From Propionibacterium sp. (GTDB lineage: Bacteria; Actinomycetota; Actinomycetes; Propionibacteriales; Propionibacteriaceae): a stretch of 63,012 nt of DNA. Under the pieces are notes generated by a model. The model had not been told where the DNA came from. It made no database searches and saw only the letters and a program-made list of their open reading frames with translations. The translations under genes and the position numbers were made by a program. The stretch spans positions 1 to 63,012 of the forward strand of contig JAAYVB010000038.1 of NCBI GenBank assembly GCA_012517405.1. The letters are read 5' to 3'. Below are positions 53,785 through 61,606 of the stretch, in pieces (positions within the stretch are counted from its first letter, which is position 1; each line of letters starts with the position of its first letter).

Positions 53785-55373
53785 TTCTCGAAGCCTTCCG
53801 TTGTTTCGCGTTCGTCATGGGAATCGATCGTGGAAAGGGATCCCTGCGCGCCCCCGAGCAGGGTGTCGGCGTCGTGCTTGCGGGCCGCGGCAGCGCGCAG
53901 CGCCTCGCCCTCGGCGACCAGAGCTCGTTCCTCGTCGTTCACGGGAGCGAGCAACCCGTCTCGGACGGCGATCTTGTGCTGGATCTGGGCGACCTTCTCC
54001 TCAGTGAGGTCATAGGACAGCCCGAGGATGATCAAGGTGACGATGAGGATGCCGGCCGGCAGCCACGAGGACATCAGATGGATGCCGTTGAGCGACTGCT
54101 GGGTCTGCTGCGCAACTCCCGGCTCGTAGTGCACGGCACTCAGGATCAGGGTCGGCAAGACGCCGCCGAGCAGCATGGAGAACTTGAGGCCGAGTCCGAT
54201 GAGCGTCATCACGATCGCGGTCAGCCGACGGCCGGTGTGCAGATCGCCGTACTCGACCGGGTCGGTGATGATCGCCCACAGGCTGCCCATCAAGATGCCG
54301 TAGCCGAACGAGCTCAGACCGCGGAAAGCCAGCATCAAGGCGACGCTGGTCGCCGGCAGCAGGCCGAGCAGCAAGGCCCCGGCTGCGCCGACCGTCAGCC
54401 CGAGCATCACAGTGCCGCGCTTGCGGAAGTTCCTGATCAGCCACGGCACGACGGCGACGCCAACAACCGACGGCAGCACGTTCATCATCGAGAACCAGGC
54501 GACCATATCGGGCCGCATGGCGAAATAGGTCATGTAGTACACGCCCGAGGACGACTGAACCGTGTTGAAACCGTAGACGCCGAAGAACAGCAGGAACATC
54601 AACACCACGTACTTGTTGTGGGTCAACTGGTAGATCACGTCCTTGAATCCGGGCGGGTCCTCGTGGGAGGTGACCTTGATTCGCTCCACCACCTGAGTTG
54701 AGGCCCAGAACAAGGTCGCAACCATGACAATGGCGAGCACGCCGGTGGTGACCATGTAGCTGCTCTGCAGCGACAGGAATTGCGAGAGCCAGCCGCTGAC
54801 CAGCGGCAGTGCCAGGGCGACGATGACGCCGCCGCTCTGCGCGCACATCATGCGAACGCTCTGTAGCTTGGTGCGCTGCGCCGGATCTGCCGTCATCACG
54901 CTCGCCAGCGAGATATACGGGTTGATGATCACCGAGTAGAGGATGTTCAGCAGGTTGTACGTCACATATGCCCACAGCAGCTTCCATCCGTAGCTGAAGT
55001 TGGGCGTGGTGTAGGTGAGGACTGCCATCACACCGAAGGGCACCGCCCCGTAGATCAGCCACGACTTGTACTTGCCTCTGGATGGATTCGATCGCTCCGC
55101 GATCGTGCCCATGATCGGGTCGGCGAAGGCGTCCACGAATCTCGACAGCAGGAACATCAACGTCACGTCAGCTACCCGCAATCCGAAGATATCGGTGTAG
55201 AAGAAGGTGATGTACATCATGATCGCCTGGAATACGAGGTTCATGGCGAAGTCAACGGATGAATAACCGAGTATTTCTCTGGTCTTGAGCAGATAGTATC
55301 CCGGCGCGGCGCCCGACATCTCCCATTTGGGTTTGTCTGAAGTGGCAGCCGAAAGCGCGCTCTGATAGCTCAC
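53781..55373 (-). CDS. GPH-family (glycoside-pentoside-hexuronide:cation) symporter
   Basis: 530 aa with twelve helices. The N-terminus shows the GPH signature region KTREILGYSSVDFAMNLVFQAI, then RFVDAFADPIMGTIAERSNPSRGKYKSWL near 95, the conserved cytoplasmic loop. The hydrophilic C-terminal tail of about 70 residues is longer than usual. It is the first gene of the catabolic operon, with GTG start after AGGAAGG, divergent from the LacI regulator. It imports a sugar, polyol or glycoside by cation symport. The exact ligand is unknown. Confidence 0.92.
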   Translation of the reverse strand: MSYQSALSAATSDKPKWEMSGAAPGYYLLKTREILGYSSVDFAMNLVFQAIMMYITFFYTDIFGLRVADVTLMFLLSRFVDAFADPIMGTIAERSNPSRGKYKSWLIYGAVPFGVMAVLTYTTPNFSYGWKLLWAYVTYNLLNILYSVIINPYISLASVMTADPAQRTKLQSVRMMCAQSGGVIVALALPLVSGWLSQFLSLQSSYMVTTGVLAIVMVATLFWASTQVVERIKVTSHEDPPGFKDVIYQLTHNKYVVLMFLLFFGVYGFNTVQSSSGVYYMTYFAMRPDMVAWFSMMNVLPSVVGVAVVPWLIRNFRKRGTVMLGLTVGAAGALLLGLLPATSVALMLAFRGLSSFGYGILMGSLWAIITDPVEYGDLHTGRRLTAIVMTLIGLGLKFSMLLGGVLPTLILSAVHYEPGVAQQTQQSLNGIHLMSSWLPAGILIVTLIILGLSYDLTEEKVAQIQHKIAVRDGLLAPVNDEERALVAEGEALRAAAARKHDADTLLGGAQGSLSTIDSHDERETTEGFEK

Positions 55374-55447
55374 GAGCCATCCTTCCTAGACTGAATCCTG
55401 GTGCTGGCTCGGGCGTCATCGCCCGCAACGACCAGCTGGCGGTAGTC

Positions 55448-55465
55448 ACTATATGACACGTATCA
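55448..55465 (-). promoter_or_regulatory. operon -10 box abutting an operator-like palindrome
   Basis: On the minus strand TGATACGTGTCA (55454-55465) is palindromic at 10 of 12 positions and lies directly upstream of TATAGT (55448-55453), the likely -10 of the importer operon. Binding of the divergent LacI-type repressor here would block the promoter spacer. The half TACGTGTCA recurs at 55501-55509. Confidence 0.5.
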
Positions 55466-55497
55466 CCTGGATTGGAAGAGCCAACTCGAAATCTAGA

Positions 55498-55510
55498 CGC
55501 TACGTGTCAC
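55498..55510. promoter_or_regulatory. second operator-like site
   Basis: CGCTACGTGTCAC shares nine contiguous bases (TACGTGTCA) with the site at 55454-55465, about 45 bp away. Two sites spaced by roughly four helical turns would suit a dimeric or tetrameric LacI-family repressor. No experimental support. Confidence 0.35.
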
Positions 55511-55726
55511 CTATGAGTTTCTGAACGCCCTCCGGATTGGTCGTGTCAGCGTTACAAAGAGGCGACTGCGGCCGCACACATCAAGCACCGCGCCCGCAAG
55601 ATGAGCCGGATGTGCGGCGCAGGATGCCTTAACATTGCTTCTCAGTGCGGTCAACGCCTGGCGGGCCGGGCGCTTGTAGCCGGACTCCGGACGTCCGATC
55701 GCCTGGTAGCCAGAGGAGTACTTCGT

Positions 55727-56749
55727 TTGTCGTCCACAATCCCCCGCAGGAACCCCACCAGAGCCGACGTCGCGAGGCGTGCCGGGACGTCGCCGGCCAC
55801 TGTCAGCTACGTCGTCAACAACGGACCGAAGTTCGTGTCCGAGGAGACTCGACAACGAGTACTGCGCGCGATCGAGGAGCTCGGCTATCGCCCCGATCCG
55901 GTGGCGCTGTCCTTCCGGGGGTCCGACTCGAACGCCATCGGGATGCTGGTGCCCAACTTCAACGGCCCGTTCTTCTCCGACCTCGTCGCCGAGGTCGAAC
56001 GCCAAGCCTCCAAGCGGGGCAAGGCCGTGCTCGTCGGATCGACGGCCTATCATCCATCCGCTGAGCAGCAGATGCTGCAGACCTTCTGGCACCGGCGGGT
56101 GGACGCAGTGCTGGTCATCGGACCGACGCTGCAGGTAGGCACCTCATCGGTTGCGCACGGAGCCGTCAATGTGTTGCGCTTCGGGTCCGATCAGGTCGTG
56201 CCCGTGGGCATCGCGCAGCGCGCAGCGGCCCGCGCGGCGGTACGGCACCTGCTGGAGCATGGACGCCAGCGCATCGCCGCAGTGCTGGGTCCTGTCGAGC
56301 ATGGGGTCTTCAGCGTCCGGTACCGGGGCTGGCGGGACGAGACGGCTTATCCGCCGCAACAGACCCAGCACCTCGTGCGTCGGGCCGAATACTCATTCCA
56401 GGGTGGCTTCGATGCCACCATGGAGCTCTTCAGCCAGCCAGAGCTGCCGGACGGGCTCTTCGTGTCCAACGACACCCAGGCGATCGGAGCGCTGAGTGCG
56501 CTTCATCGCCTCGGATTGTCGGTTCCGGGCGACGTCGCCGTGGTCTCCATCGACGCCACGGAGTTGAGCCCGTTCCTGATTCCCCCGCTCACCTCGGTGC
56601 GCCAGCCCACCGACCTGATCGCCGAAGCCGCACTAGACATCGTTGACAGTCCGCCCGAGTCGGTACCCAAGTTCGTCCGGGTACCGTTCACGCTCGAATT
56701 GCGCGAGTCGTGCGGATGCCCCTTACGGCGGACCACCCCAGCCGAGTAG
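55727..56749 (+). CDS. LacI family transcriptional regulator
   Basis: 340 aa from the TTG at 55727, chosen because AGAGGAG lies 8 nt upstream and the product then opens MSSTIPRRNPTRADVARRAG. HTH: DVARRAGTSPATVSYVVN. Hinge: LRAIEELGYRPDPVALSFRG. The periplasmic-binding-like sensor domain includes IGMLVPNFNGPFFSDLV and PDGLFVSNDTQAIGAL. It very likely represses the divergent importer operon until its sugar ligand binds. The tail RESCGCPLR carries a Cys pair of unknown relevance. Confidence 0.92.
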   Translation: MSSTIPRRNPTRADVARRAGTSPATVSYVVNNGPKFVSEETRQRVLRAIEELGYRPDPVALSFRGSDSNAIGMLVPNFNGPFFSDLVAEVERQASKRGKAVLVGSTAYHPSAEQQMLQTFWHRRVDAVLVIGPTLQVGTSSVAHGAVNVLRFGSDQVVPVGIAQRAAARAAVRHLLEHGRQRIAAVLGPVEHGVFSVRYRGWRDETAYPPQQTQHLVRRAEYSFQGGFDATMELFSQPELPDGLFVSNDTQAIGALSALHRLGLSVPGDVAVVSIDATELSPFLIPPLTSVRQPTDLIAEAALDIVDSPPESVPKFVRVPFTLELRESCGCPLRRTTPAE

Positions 56750-56779
56750 CACCGGATGCTCGGTGCGCTCCGCGCCCTG

Positions 56780-57325
56780 CTAGCCGACGACGAGTCCGGC
56801 GACGATGTTGGTGACGAAGTGAAGTGCGGCGCCGGGCACGAACGTTCCCGTCTTGTATCGCAGCCATCCGAACAGCCAACCCGCAGCGAACTGGACCGGA
56901 ATGATCGGCCAGATGCGGGCGTCGATCAGGACAAGCGCGAGGTGCGGCACGATGAATGCTGCCGCCTGAAGCAGATTCCCCCAACCGAATCCGAGCCGGC
57001 GCATCAGCACCCCACCCAGCAACCCGCGAAAGAAGACCTCCTCGCCGACCGCCCGCGCCACCACGCCGACCGCGGCGCCGACCGAGGTGATACGGCCAAC
57101 CGTGACGCCAGGATCGTCCAGAATCTCAGCGGGGATGACTGTGATCGCCAGCCAGCCGGTCAGCAGGATCGGAAGCAGCAGGACGAGCGCCCATCGGTAC
57201 CCGGAGGGAGATCCCCACGTTGCGCCGACTCGTTGAAGTGTCGATTCCACGTCCTGACCCTGCCCGCGAGACTGCACGATCACATAGACGACCGACGGGA
57301 TGCAGAAGACGATGAACTCGATCAT
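56780..57325 (-). CDS. CPBP family intramembrane metalloprotease, short form
   Basis: 181 aa with five or six helices. Motifs: GEEVFFRGLLGG near 93 (EExxxR), FIVPHLAL near 125, and ALHFVTNIVAGL near 170. It is about half the size of the other CPBP protein at 22793 and lacks Pro-rich tails. It lies convergent to the LacI gene with 30 bp between, and its start is 46 bp from the tRNA-Pro fragment that marks the island edge. Substrate unknown. Confidence 0.88.
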   Translation of the reverse strand: MIEFIVFCIPSVVYVIVQSRGQGQDVESTLQRVGATWGSPSGYRWALVLLLPILLTGWLAITVIPAEILDDPGVTVGRITSVGAAVGVVARAVGEEVFFRGLLGGVLMRRLGFGWGNLLQAAAFIVPHLALVLIDARIWPIIPVQFAAGWLFGWLRYKTGTFVPGAALHFVTNIVAGLVVG

Positions 57326-57370
57326 CGCAGCAGCCTATCGAGCGGGATCATCGGATCGGGGTTTCACCCT

Positions 57371-57400
57371 TGGTCGGGGCGACAGGACTCGAACCTGCGG
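57371..57400 (-). other. tRNA-Pro 3'-end fragment (attachment site)
   Basis: On the minus strand this reads CCGCAGGTTCGAGTCCTGTC then GCCCCGACCA. This is the TPsiC arm, the 3' acceptor strand and an encoded CCA of a proline tRNA, whose acceptor 5' strand would be CGGGGCG. The D arm and anticodon arm are absent, so it is not a gene. It fits the duplicated 3' end left at the distal edge of an element integrated into tRNA-Pro. The intact tRNA is expected beyond the right edge, next to the integrase. Confidence 0.75.
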
Positions 57401-57640
57401 CAAGTCACCTGCATAACCCCCATCTGACAAGGGACGATGCGGAGCGGTCTTGGGTTCCGGGCACCACTTGGGGCTTATCTGGGGCACCGAGATTGCTCGC
57501 CGACCTGTCGCCCCACCCTGGCCCTGACAAGGCCTTTCGCGTGCGCCCATCTCAATCGGGCGCTACTCCATCCCTGAACTCAACAGTCCGCCGGGGGGTT
57601 GCGTGAGCCGCCTGGGCACGGACCGCGGACACTCAGTACG

Positions 57641-57658
57641 TATAGCCGTTGCTATAAT
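57641..57658 (+). promoter_or_regulatory. promoter/operator of the MntA-HepT pair
   Basis: A perfect inverted repeat TATAGC-CGTT-GCTATA (57641-57656) overlaps a consensus -10 TATAAT (57653-57658). The ATG at 57665 lies 6 nt past the -10 hexamer, so the transcript is probably leaderless. The palindrome over the -10 suits autorepression by the HTH of the first gene. Confidence 0.65.
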
Positions 57659-57664
57659 GAGGCC

Positions 57665-58135
57665 ATGACGAGCAGTCTGGCAGAGGTAGCCCGCGACGCC
57701 GACTACCGAATCTCGCGTGCGCGCGCCGAACTGGTCCGGGCTGTGCGGCAGGCGGCCGCAGCGGGAATGACCCAGACGCAGATCGCCGCCGAGATCGGCC
57801 GCAGCCAGCCCGAGGTGTCCCGTCTGCTTCGCTTCCATGGGACATCCTCGCTGGGGCGTCGGCTGCGTAAGCACGCCGCCGAGGTGAAGCGTCTGGTGGC
57901 TGAGGCTGGTGGCAGCAACGTCCGAGTGTTCGGGTCGGTCGCCACTGGGGAGGATCGGGAGGATTCCGACATCGACTTGCTGTTCACCATGGAACGACCC
58001 CTCAGCTTGATACAACTCGGCGTCCTGGAGCGCGCCGTAAGCCGAGTGGTGGGTTGCCCGGTGGATGTCGTGCCCGACTCGGTGCTGCGGCCCGAGCTAC
58101 GCGACCGGATCCTGGCCGAGGCCGTGGCACTGTGA
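57665..58135 (+). CDS. HTH-fused nucleotidyltransferase (MntA-like antitoxin)
   Basis: 156 aa. Residues about 25-60 form a helix-turn-helix (MTQTQIAAEIGRSQPEVSRLLRF). Residues about 80-156 form a minimal nucleotidyltransferase with VFGSVATGEDREDSDIDLLF, the GSxxxG...DxD motif, and VDVV as the third acidic strand. In HepT/MntA systems the MNT protein neutralises the HEPN toxin by AMPylating a tyrosine. Fusion to an HTH would add promoter binding. The stop overlaps the GTG of the HEPN gene. Leaderless start at 57665. Confidence 0.85.
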   Translation: MTSSLAEVARDADYRISRARAELVRAVRQAAAAGMTQTQIAAEIGRSQPEVSRLLRFHGTSSLGRRLRKHAAEVKRLVAEAGGSNVRVFGSVATGEDREDSDIDLLFTMERPLSLIQLGVLERAVSRVVGCPVDVVPDSVLRPELRDRILAEAVAL

Positions 58136-58584
58136 GCCGGACCACGATCGAGATCCTTCAAGACGCGTTGGCGCACTTCGAGATCATGCAGACCCACGCC
58201 GAGCAGGGCCTTGAAGAGCGTCTGGTCATCGACGCGGTGTGCATGCGCTTGTCCGCTGGGATCGAGGCGCTCGCCGCGATCGACTCCGACGAGCGGGAGG
58301 ACATCTTCGGCGAGGTCTGGCCGCTCATGTGGGGCATGCGGAACCGCATTGCGCACGGCTACCTGCTGGTCGACACCACCATCATCCGCGAGACCATGAT
58401 CCACGACGTTCCCTCCATCATGAGCCGCATCAGGCAGCGCGTCCTCCTTCATCAATCAGCCGCAATCGGCGACGAGCGGGCCGTGGGTGACGCCGCGCTC
58501 GGCGAGCCCACGCATGTCGACAGGCAACTCAAGGACACACGCTCTGTTGGGAGCGCAGGCGCCAGTGAGAGCGACCGGGACTGA
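58132..58584 (+). CDS. HEPN-domain protein (HepT-like toxin)
   Basis: 150 aa from the GTG at 58132, which overlaps the preceding stop (GTGA). It resembles HepT/DUF86 with the RNase motif Rx4H in GMRNRIAHGYLL near 78-88. A Tyr directly after the motif is where MntA-type antitoxins attach AMP. Residues after about 115 are a poorly conserved hydrophilic tail. The predicted activity is RNA (often tRNA) cleavage, held in check by the upstream nucleotidyltransferase. Confidence 0.85.
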   Translation: MSRTTIEILQDALAHFEIMQTHAEQGLEERLVIDAVCMRLSAGIEALAAIDSDEREDIFGEVWPLMWGMRNRIAHGYLLVDTTIIRETMIHDVPSIMSRIRQRVLLHQSAAIGDERAVGDAALGEPTHVDRQLKDTRSVGSAGASESDRD

Positions 58585-58586
58585 CT

Positions 58587-60960
58587 GTGATGTCGGTCTC
58601 CCGGTTTGGTGACGCGCAGGCGCGCCGGGCTGATCTGGAGCGCCAGTTGACGGCGCTTCGGGTGGAGAACCTGCGGTTGAGGAACCTGCTCAAGGTGACC
58701 GACGGGGTGGAACCACCCCCGTCCCAGCCGACATTGGCCCCATCCGATCCAGGCTTGGTGACGAACGCGTCACCGACGGAAGTGAAGCTGGCGTTGTACG
58801 CGCAGCTCTTCGCGGCGCGCCGGGACGTGTACGCACGATACTGGGAGAACCCGCGGAAAGGCACGAAGGGCTGGTCGCCGGCGGTGCGGGACTCGTTCGG
58901 CAAGGGCTCGTTGTGGGATCGTCGACCGCTTCCGTTGACGAACGAGGTCCTCGAGGCGCACCTGCGGTCTGGCAATGAGTTGTTCATCGGTCTGTATCCG
59001 CTGCTGCCGGACGGAAACTGCTGGTGGCTGGCCGCCGACTTCGACGGTCCCCAGGCCATGCTGGACGCGCACGCGTACGTGAAGGCCGCCGCGTCCCTCG
59101 GTGTCCCCTGCGGGCTTGAGATCTCCCAGTCCGGCAGAGGCGCACACGTGTGGACGTTCTTCACCTCCCCAGTTCCCGCGGCGGACGCCCGGGCGATGGG
59201 GACCGCCTGCATCCACCGGGCGATGGCGTTGCGCGGATCGATGCCGCTGGCCAGCTACGACCGGTTGTTCCCGAACCAGGACACAGTCCCGACAGGCTCG
59301 TCCGGGGTCGGGAACCTGATCGCCGCACCCCTGAACGGCAACCGCCGCACCAAACGCGGCACAACCCTGTTCGTGGACCTGGCCACCTGGGAGCCGTGGC
59401 CCGACCAGTGGGAGTACCTGTCACGCCTGGACCGGATGACTCCCCGCCAAGTAGCAGCAGCCGGCCGAATGGAGCGGCTCGTCGTCGGGCTCGAGGTCAC
59501 CAGACTGGAAACCTCGCCCGCGACCGCCATCCACCCCAGCCCCCCGACTCGCGTCCGGGCGACGCTGGCGGCGCAGTTGACGATCCATGACGAGGACCTG
59601 ACGCCCGAGTTGTCGGCAGCCCTACGACATGCGGCCACCATCCACAACCCGGCGTTCTACGAGGCCCAACGCGCCCGCCGGTCGACCTGGACCATCCCCC
59701 GCTTCATCCAGGGCTTCGACGTCGCTGTCAACGGGGACCTGATCCTGCCGCGCGGGCTACGCCACCAAGCAGCCGACCTGATCACCCAGGCAGGAAGTGA
59801 CCTGGTCAGCGACGACAACCGCAACGAAGGCAATGAACTCGACGTGTCCTTCCTCGGCGAACTCGACGAGCGGCAGGCAGCAGCCGTCGACAGGTTGCTG
59901 GCTCACGAGGACGGCGTCCTTTATGCGCCGACCGGCTCGGGCAAGACCGTGATGGCCTGCGCCATCATCGCCGAACGCTCAGTCTCCACGCTCGTGCTCA
60001 TCAACAAGACAGCACTTGCCTCACAGTGGCGCGAACAGGTCCGCAACCTCCTCGGCATCAAGACCGGCCAACTGGGCGGCGGACGAGCCAAGACCCGCGG
60101 ACAGGTCGACATCATGCTCCTGCAGTCCCTGGCGCGACACAGCCCCGAGGACATCCGGGAGCTCACCCAGGGCTACGGCCAGGTGATCGTCGACGAATGC
60201 CACCACCTCGCTGCCGGATCCTACGAGAACGTCGTAGCCCAGATCGGCGCCACCTGGTGGCTGGGCCTCACGGCGACACCCGAACGCAAGGACGGACTGG
60301 AGCAGGTCACCAACTGGCAGCTCGGCCCCATCCGGCACACCATCCGCGACACGCTCCCCCACGAAGCCAACCTCGTCACCCCCTACGACGGACCGCGTCG
60401 CGTGCTGCACATCCACTCCACCGCCTATCGCAGCCCGCACGACCTCGACCTGAGCACACCTGGAGCGATCACCCAACTGGGCGGCCTGCTCGCCAAAGAC
60501 CCGGAACGCAACCGCCAGATCGCAGCCGACATTGCTGCGGCACTCGCCCAAGGCCGCAAGTGCCTCGTCCTGTCCCGCCGCCGCGACCACCTCACCGCGC
60601 TCGCCGGGCTGCTGCCCGACACAGAGGTGCTGATCATGCGCGGCGGCACCGGCGCCAAAGCCGTGGCCGCGATACGAGCCAAGATCGCCGACGCCTCACC
60701 AGGCGACCCGCTACTGGTCATGACGACCATCCCCCTACGGCGGTGAAGGATTCGATGCACCCGCCATCGACACCGTCTTCCTCGCCGGGCCCATCTCCTA
60801 CCCCGGACTGCTCATCCAAGCCGTCGGCCGCGCGTTACGCCGGCACGAAGGCAAGACCGAGGTCGTCGTGCACGACTACGTCGACGCGAGCGTCCCCGTC
60901 CTCAATGCGCAGTACTCAAGACGCCGGTCGGCGTACCAGCAAATGGGCTTCACCGACTGA
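58587..60960 (+). pseudogene. TOTE-type archaeo-eukaryotic primase fused to SF2 helicase, frameshifted
   Basis: The first 719 codons (to 60746) hold a short coiled coil, a primase-like domain (WWLAADFDG near 150, SQSGRGAHVW near 178, NQDTVPTG near 232) and an SF2 helicase: Walker A APTGSGKT, motif II DECHH, motif III TATPER. The frame then breaks at a C5 run (60731-60735). Dropping one C restores PYGGEGFDAPAIDTVF and the arginine-finger motif QAVGRALRR, with a stop at 60958-60960. The intact protein would be about 790 aa. The architecture matches primase-helicases of TOTE conflict systems, thought to act in defence or mobile-element biology. Either inactivated, or rescued by slippage. Confidence 0.82.
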
Positions 60961-60988
60961 CATGTATCGCCCCCGTTTCCGCTCCGAG

Positions 60989-61048
60989 CCGCAAACGTTC
61001 ACCGGCACGATTGGGCGCACTGCACGCGGCAGAGTAGTGCGTTTGCGG
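60989..61048. other. nested inverted repeats upstream of the Xre gene
   Basis: CCGCAAACG (60989-60997) pairs with CGTTTGCGG (61040-61048), and CGCACT (61016-61021) with AGTGCG (61036-61041). They lie between the helicase stop and the next promoter and could form a terminator or alternative RNA folds. Function uncertain. Confidence 0.35.
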
Positions 61049-61061
61049 ACCACTCTTTCCC

Positions 61062-61081
61062 ATAGCTCTGGATGCTATAGT
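61062..61081 (+). promoter_or_regulatory. promoter/operator of the Xre-nucleotidyltransferase pair
   Basis: ATAGC (61062-61066) and GCTAT (61074-61078) form an inverted repeat overlapping a -10-like TATAGT (61076-61081). The ATG at 61088 begins 6 nt downstream, so translation is probably leaderless. The half-site resembles that of the MntA promoter at 57641-57656. Confidence 0.55.
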
Positions 61082-61087
61082 CCGAGC

Positions 61088-61606
61088 ATGGGTGGTCGGG
61101 AGGTCCTGCGCGAGGTGATGACTGAGAGCAAGGTGTCTCAGTCGGAGTTGTCGCGGATGAGTGGGGTGCGGCAGCCGAGTATCAGTCAGTTCTTGTCGGG
61201 CCGGATCGAGATGAGCGACGAGATGCTGGATCGGCTGCTGTCGTGCTTGGGGTATCGGCTTGAGGTGGTGCGTCGCCCGGTCCGGGTGGAGTTGGACCGG
61301 TCGCACCTGCGGAGTTGGCGCCTGCACCGCCAGTTGGCCACTCATCTGGACACCGGCGTGTTGGACGACTGGGTGCCGACGATCCGGCGGAACGTGGAGC
61401 GGTTGCGGCACCGCGTTCAGGGTGAACCTCATGTGTCGAACCTGGGCCGGTGGGAGGTGTTGGTGGAGCAGCGCGACGTTCCCGGGCTGCGCCGTGTGAT
61501 GACCGGCCTAGACACCGACTCGGTGCAGATGCGGGAGGTGTCGCCGTTGGGTGGATTGTTGCCGCAGTCGGAGCGGGCGAAGGTGCTGGCGGTGGTCGGC
61601 CGATGA
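61088..61606 (+). CDS. Xre-family HTH protein (probable antitoxin)
   Basis: 172 aa. An N-terminal HTH_3 domain: REVMTESKVSQSELSRMSGVRQPSISQFLSGR, continuing to about residue 65 (SDEMLDRLLSCLGYRLEV). The remainder is a helical, basic domain not recognised. The stop overlaps the ATG of the nucleotidyltransferase gene (ATGA), typical of toxin-antitoxin operons with the regulator first. It probably autoregulates through the inverted repeat at 61062-61078. Confidence 0.82.
   Translation: MGGREVLREVMTESKVSQSELSRMSGVRQPSISQFLSGRIEMSDEMLDRLLSCLGYRLEVVRRPVRVELDRSHLRSWRLHRQLATHLDTGVLDDWVPTIRRNVERLRHRVQGEPHVSNLGRWEVLVEQRDVPGLRRVMTGLDTDSVQMREVSPLGGLLPQSERAKVLAVVGR

Larger units (their letters stand above)
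55374..55726. other. divergent control region of the sugar locus
   Basis: This 353-bp gap holds the promoters of the importer operon and of the LacI-family gene. Visible elements are a -10-like TATAGT for the operon, two similar operator-like sites (listed separately), and AGAGGAG before the TTG start of the regulator. No further gene is supported. Confidence 0.6.
57326..57664. other. island left boundary region
   Basis: This 339-bp gap contains the tRNA-Pro 3' fragment (57371-57400) and, at its right end, the promoter of the MntA-like gene (57641-57658). The part in between shows no supportable gene. Its sequence (for example the GGGGC repeats around 57471-57486) may be degraded attachment or integrase-flank DNA. 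Confidence 0.5.

Noticed and set aside
49090..55373. Sulfoquinovose sulfo-transketolase pathway
   Set aside because: The split transketolase and GPH importer are suggestive, but there is no sulfoquinovosidase, sulfosugar isomerase or sulfolactaldehyde enzyme in the cluster.
57371..57445. Intact tRNA gene
   Set aside because: Only the TPsiC arm, acceptor 3' strand and CCA are present. No D arm or anticodon stem can be folded from the adjoining bases.
60026..61087. Long plus-strand frame running into the Xre gene as a 526-aa protein
   Set aside because: Its first 354 codons are a shadow of the helicase gene in another frame. The HTH protein starts at 61088 after its own promoter.
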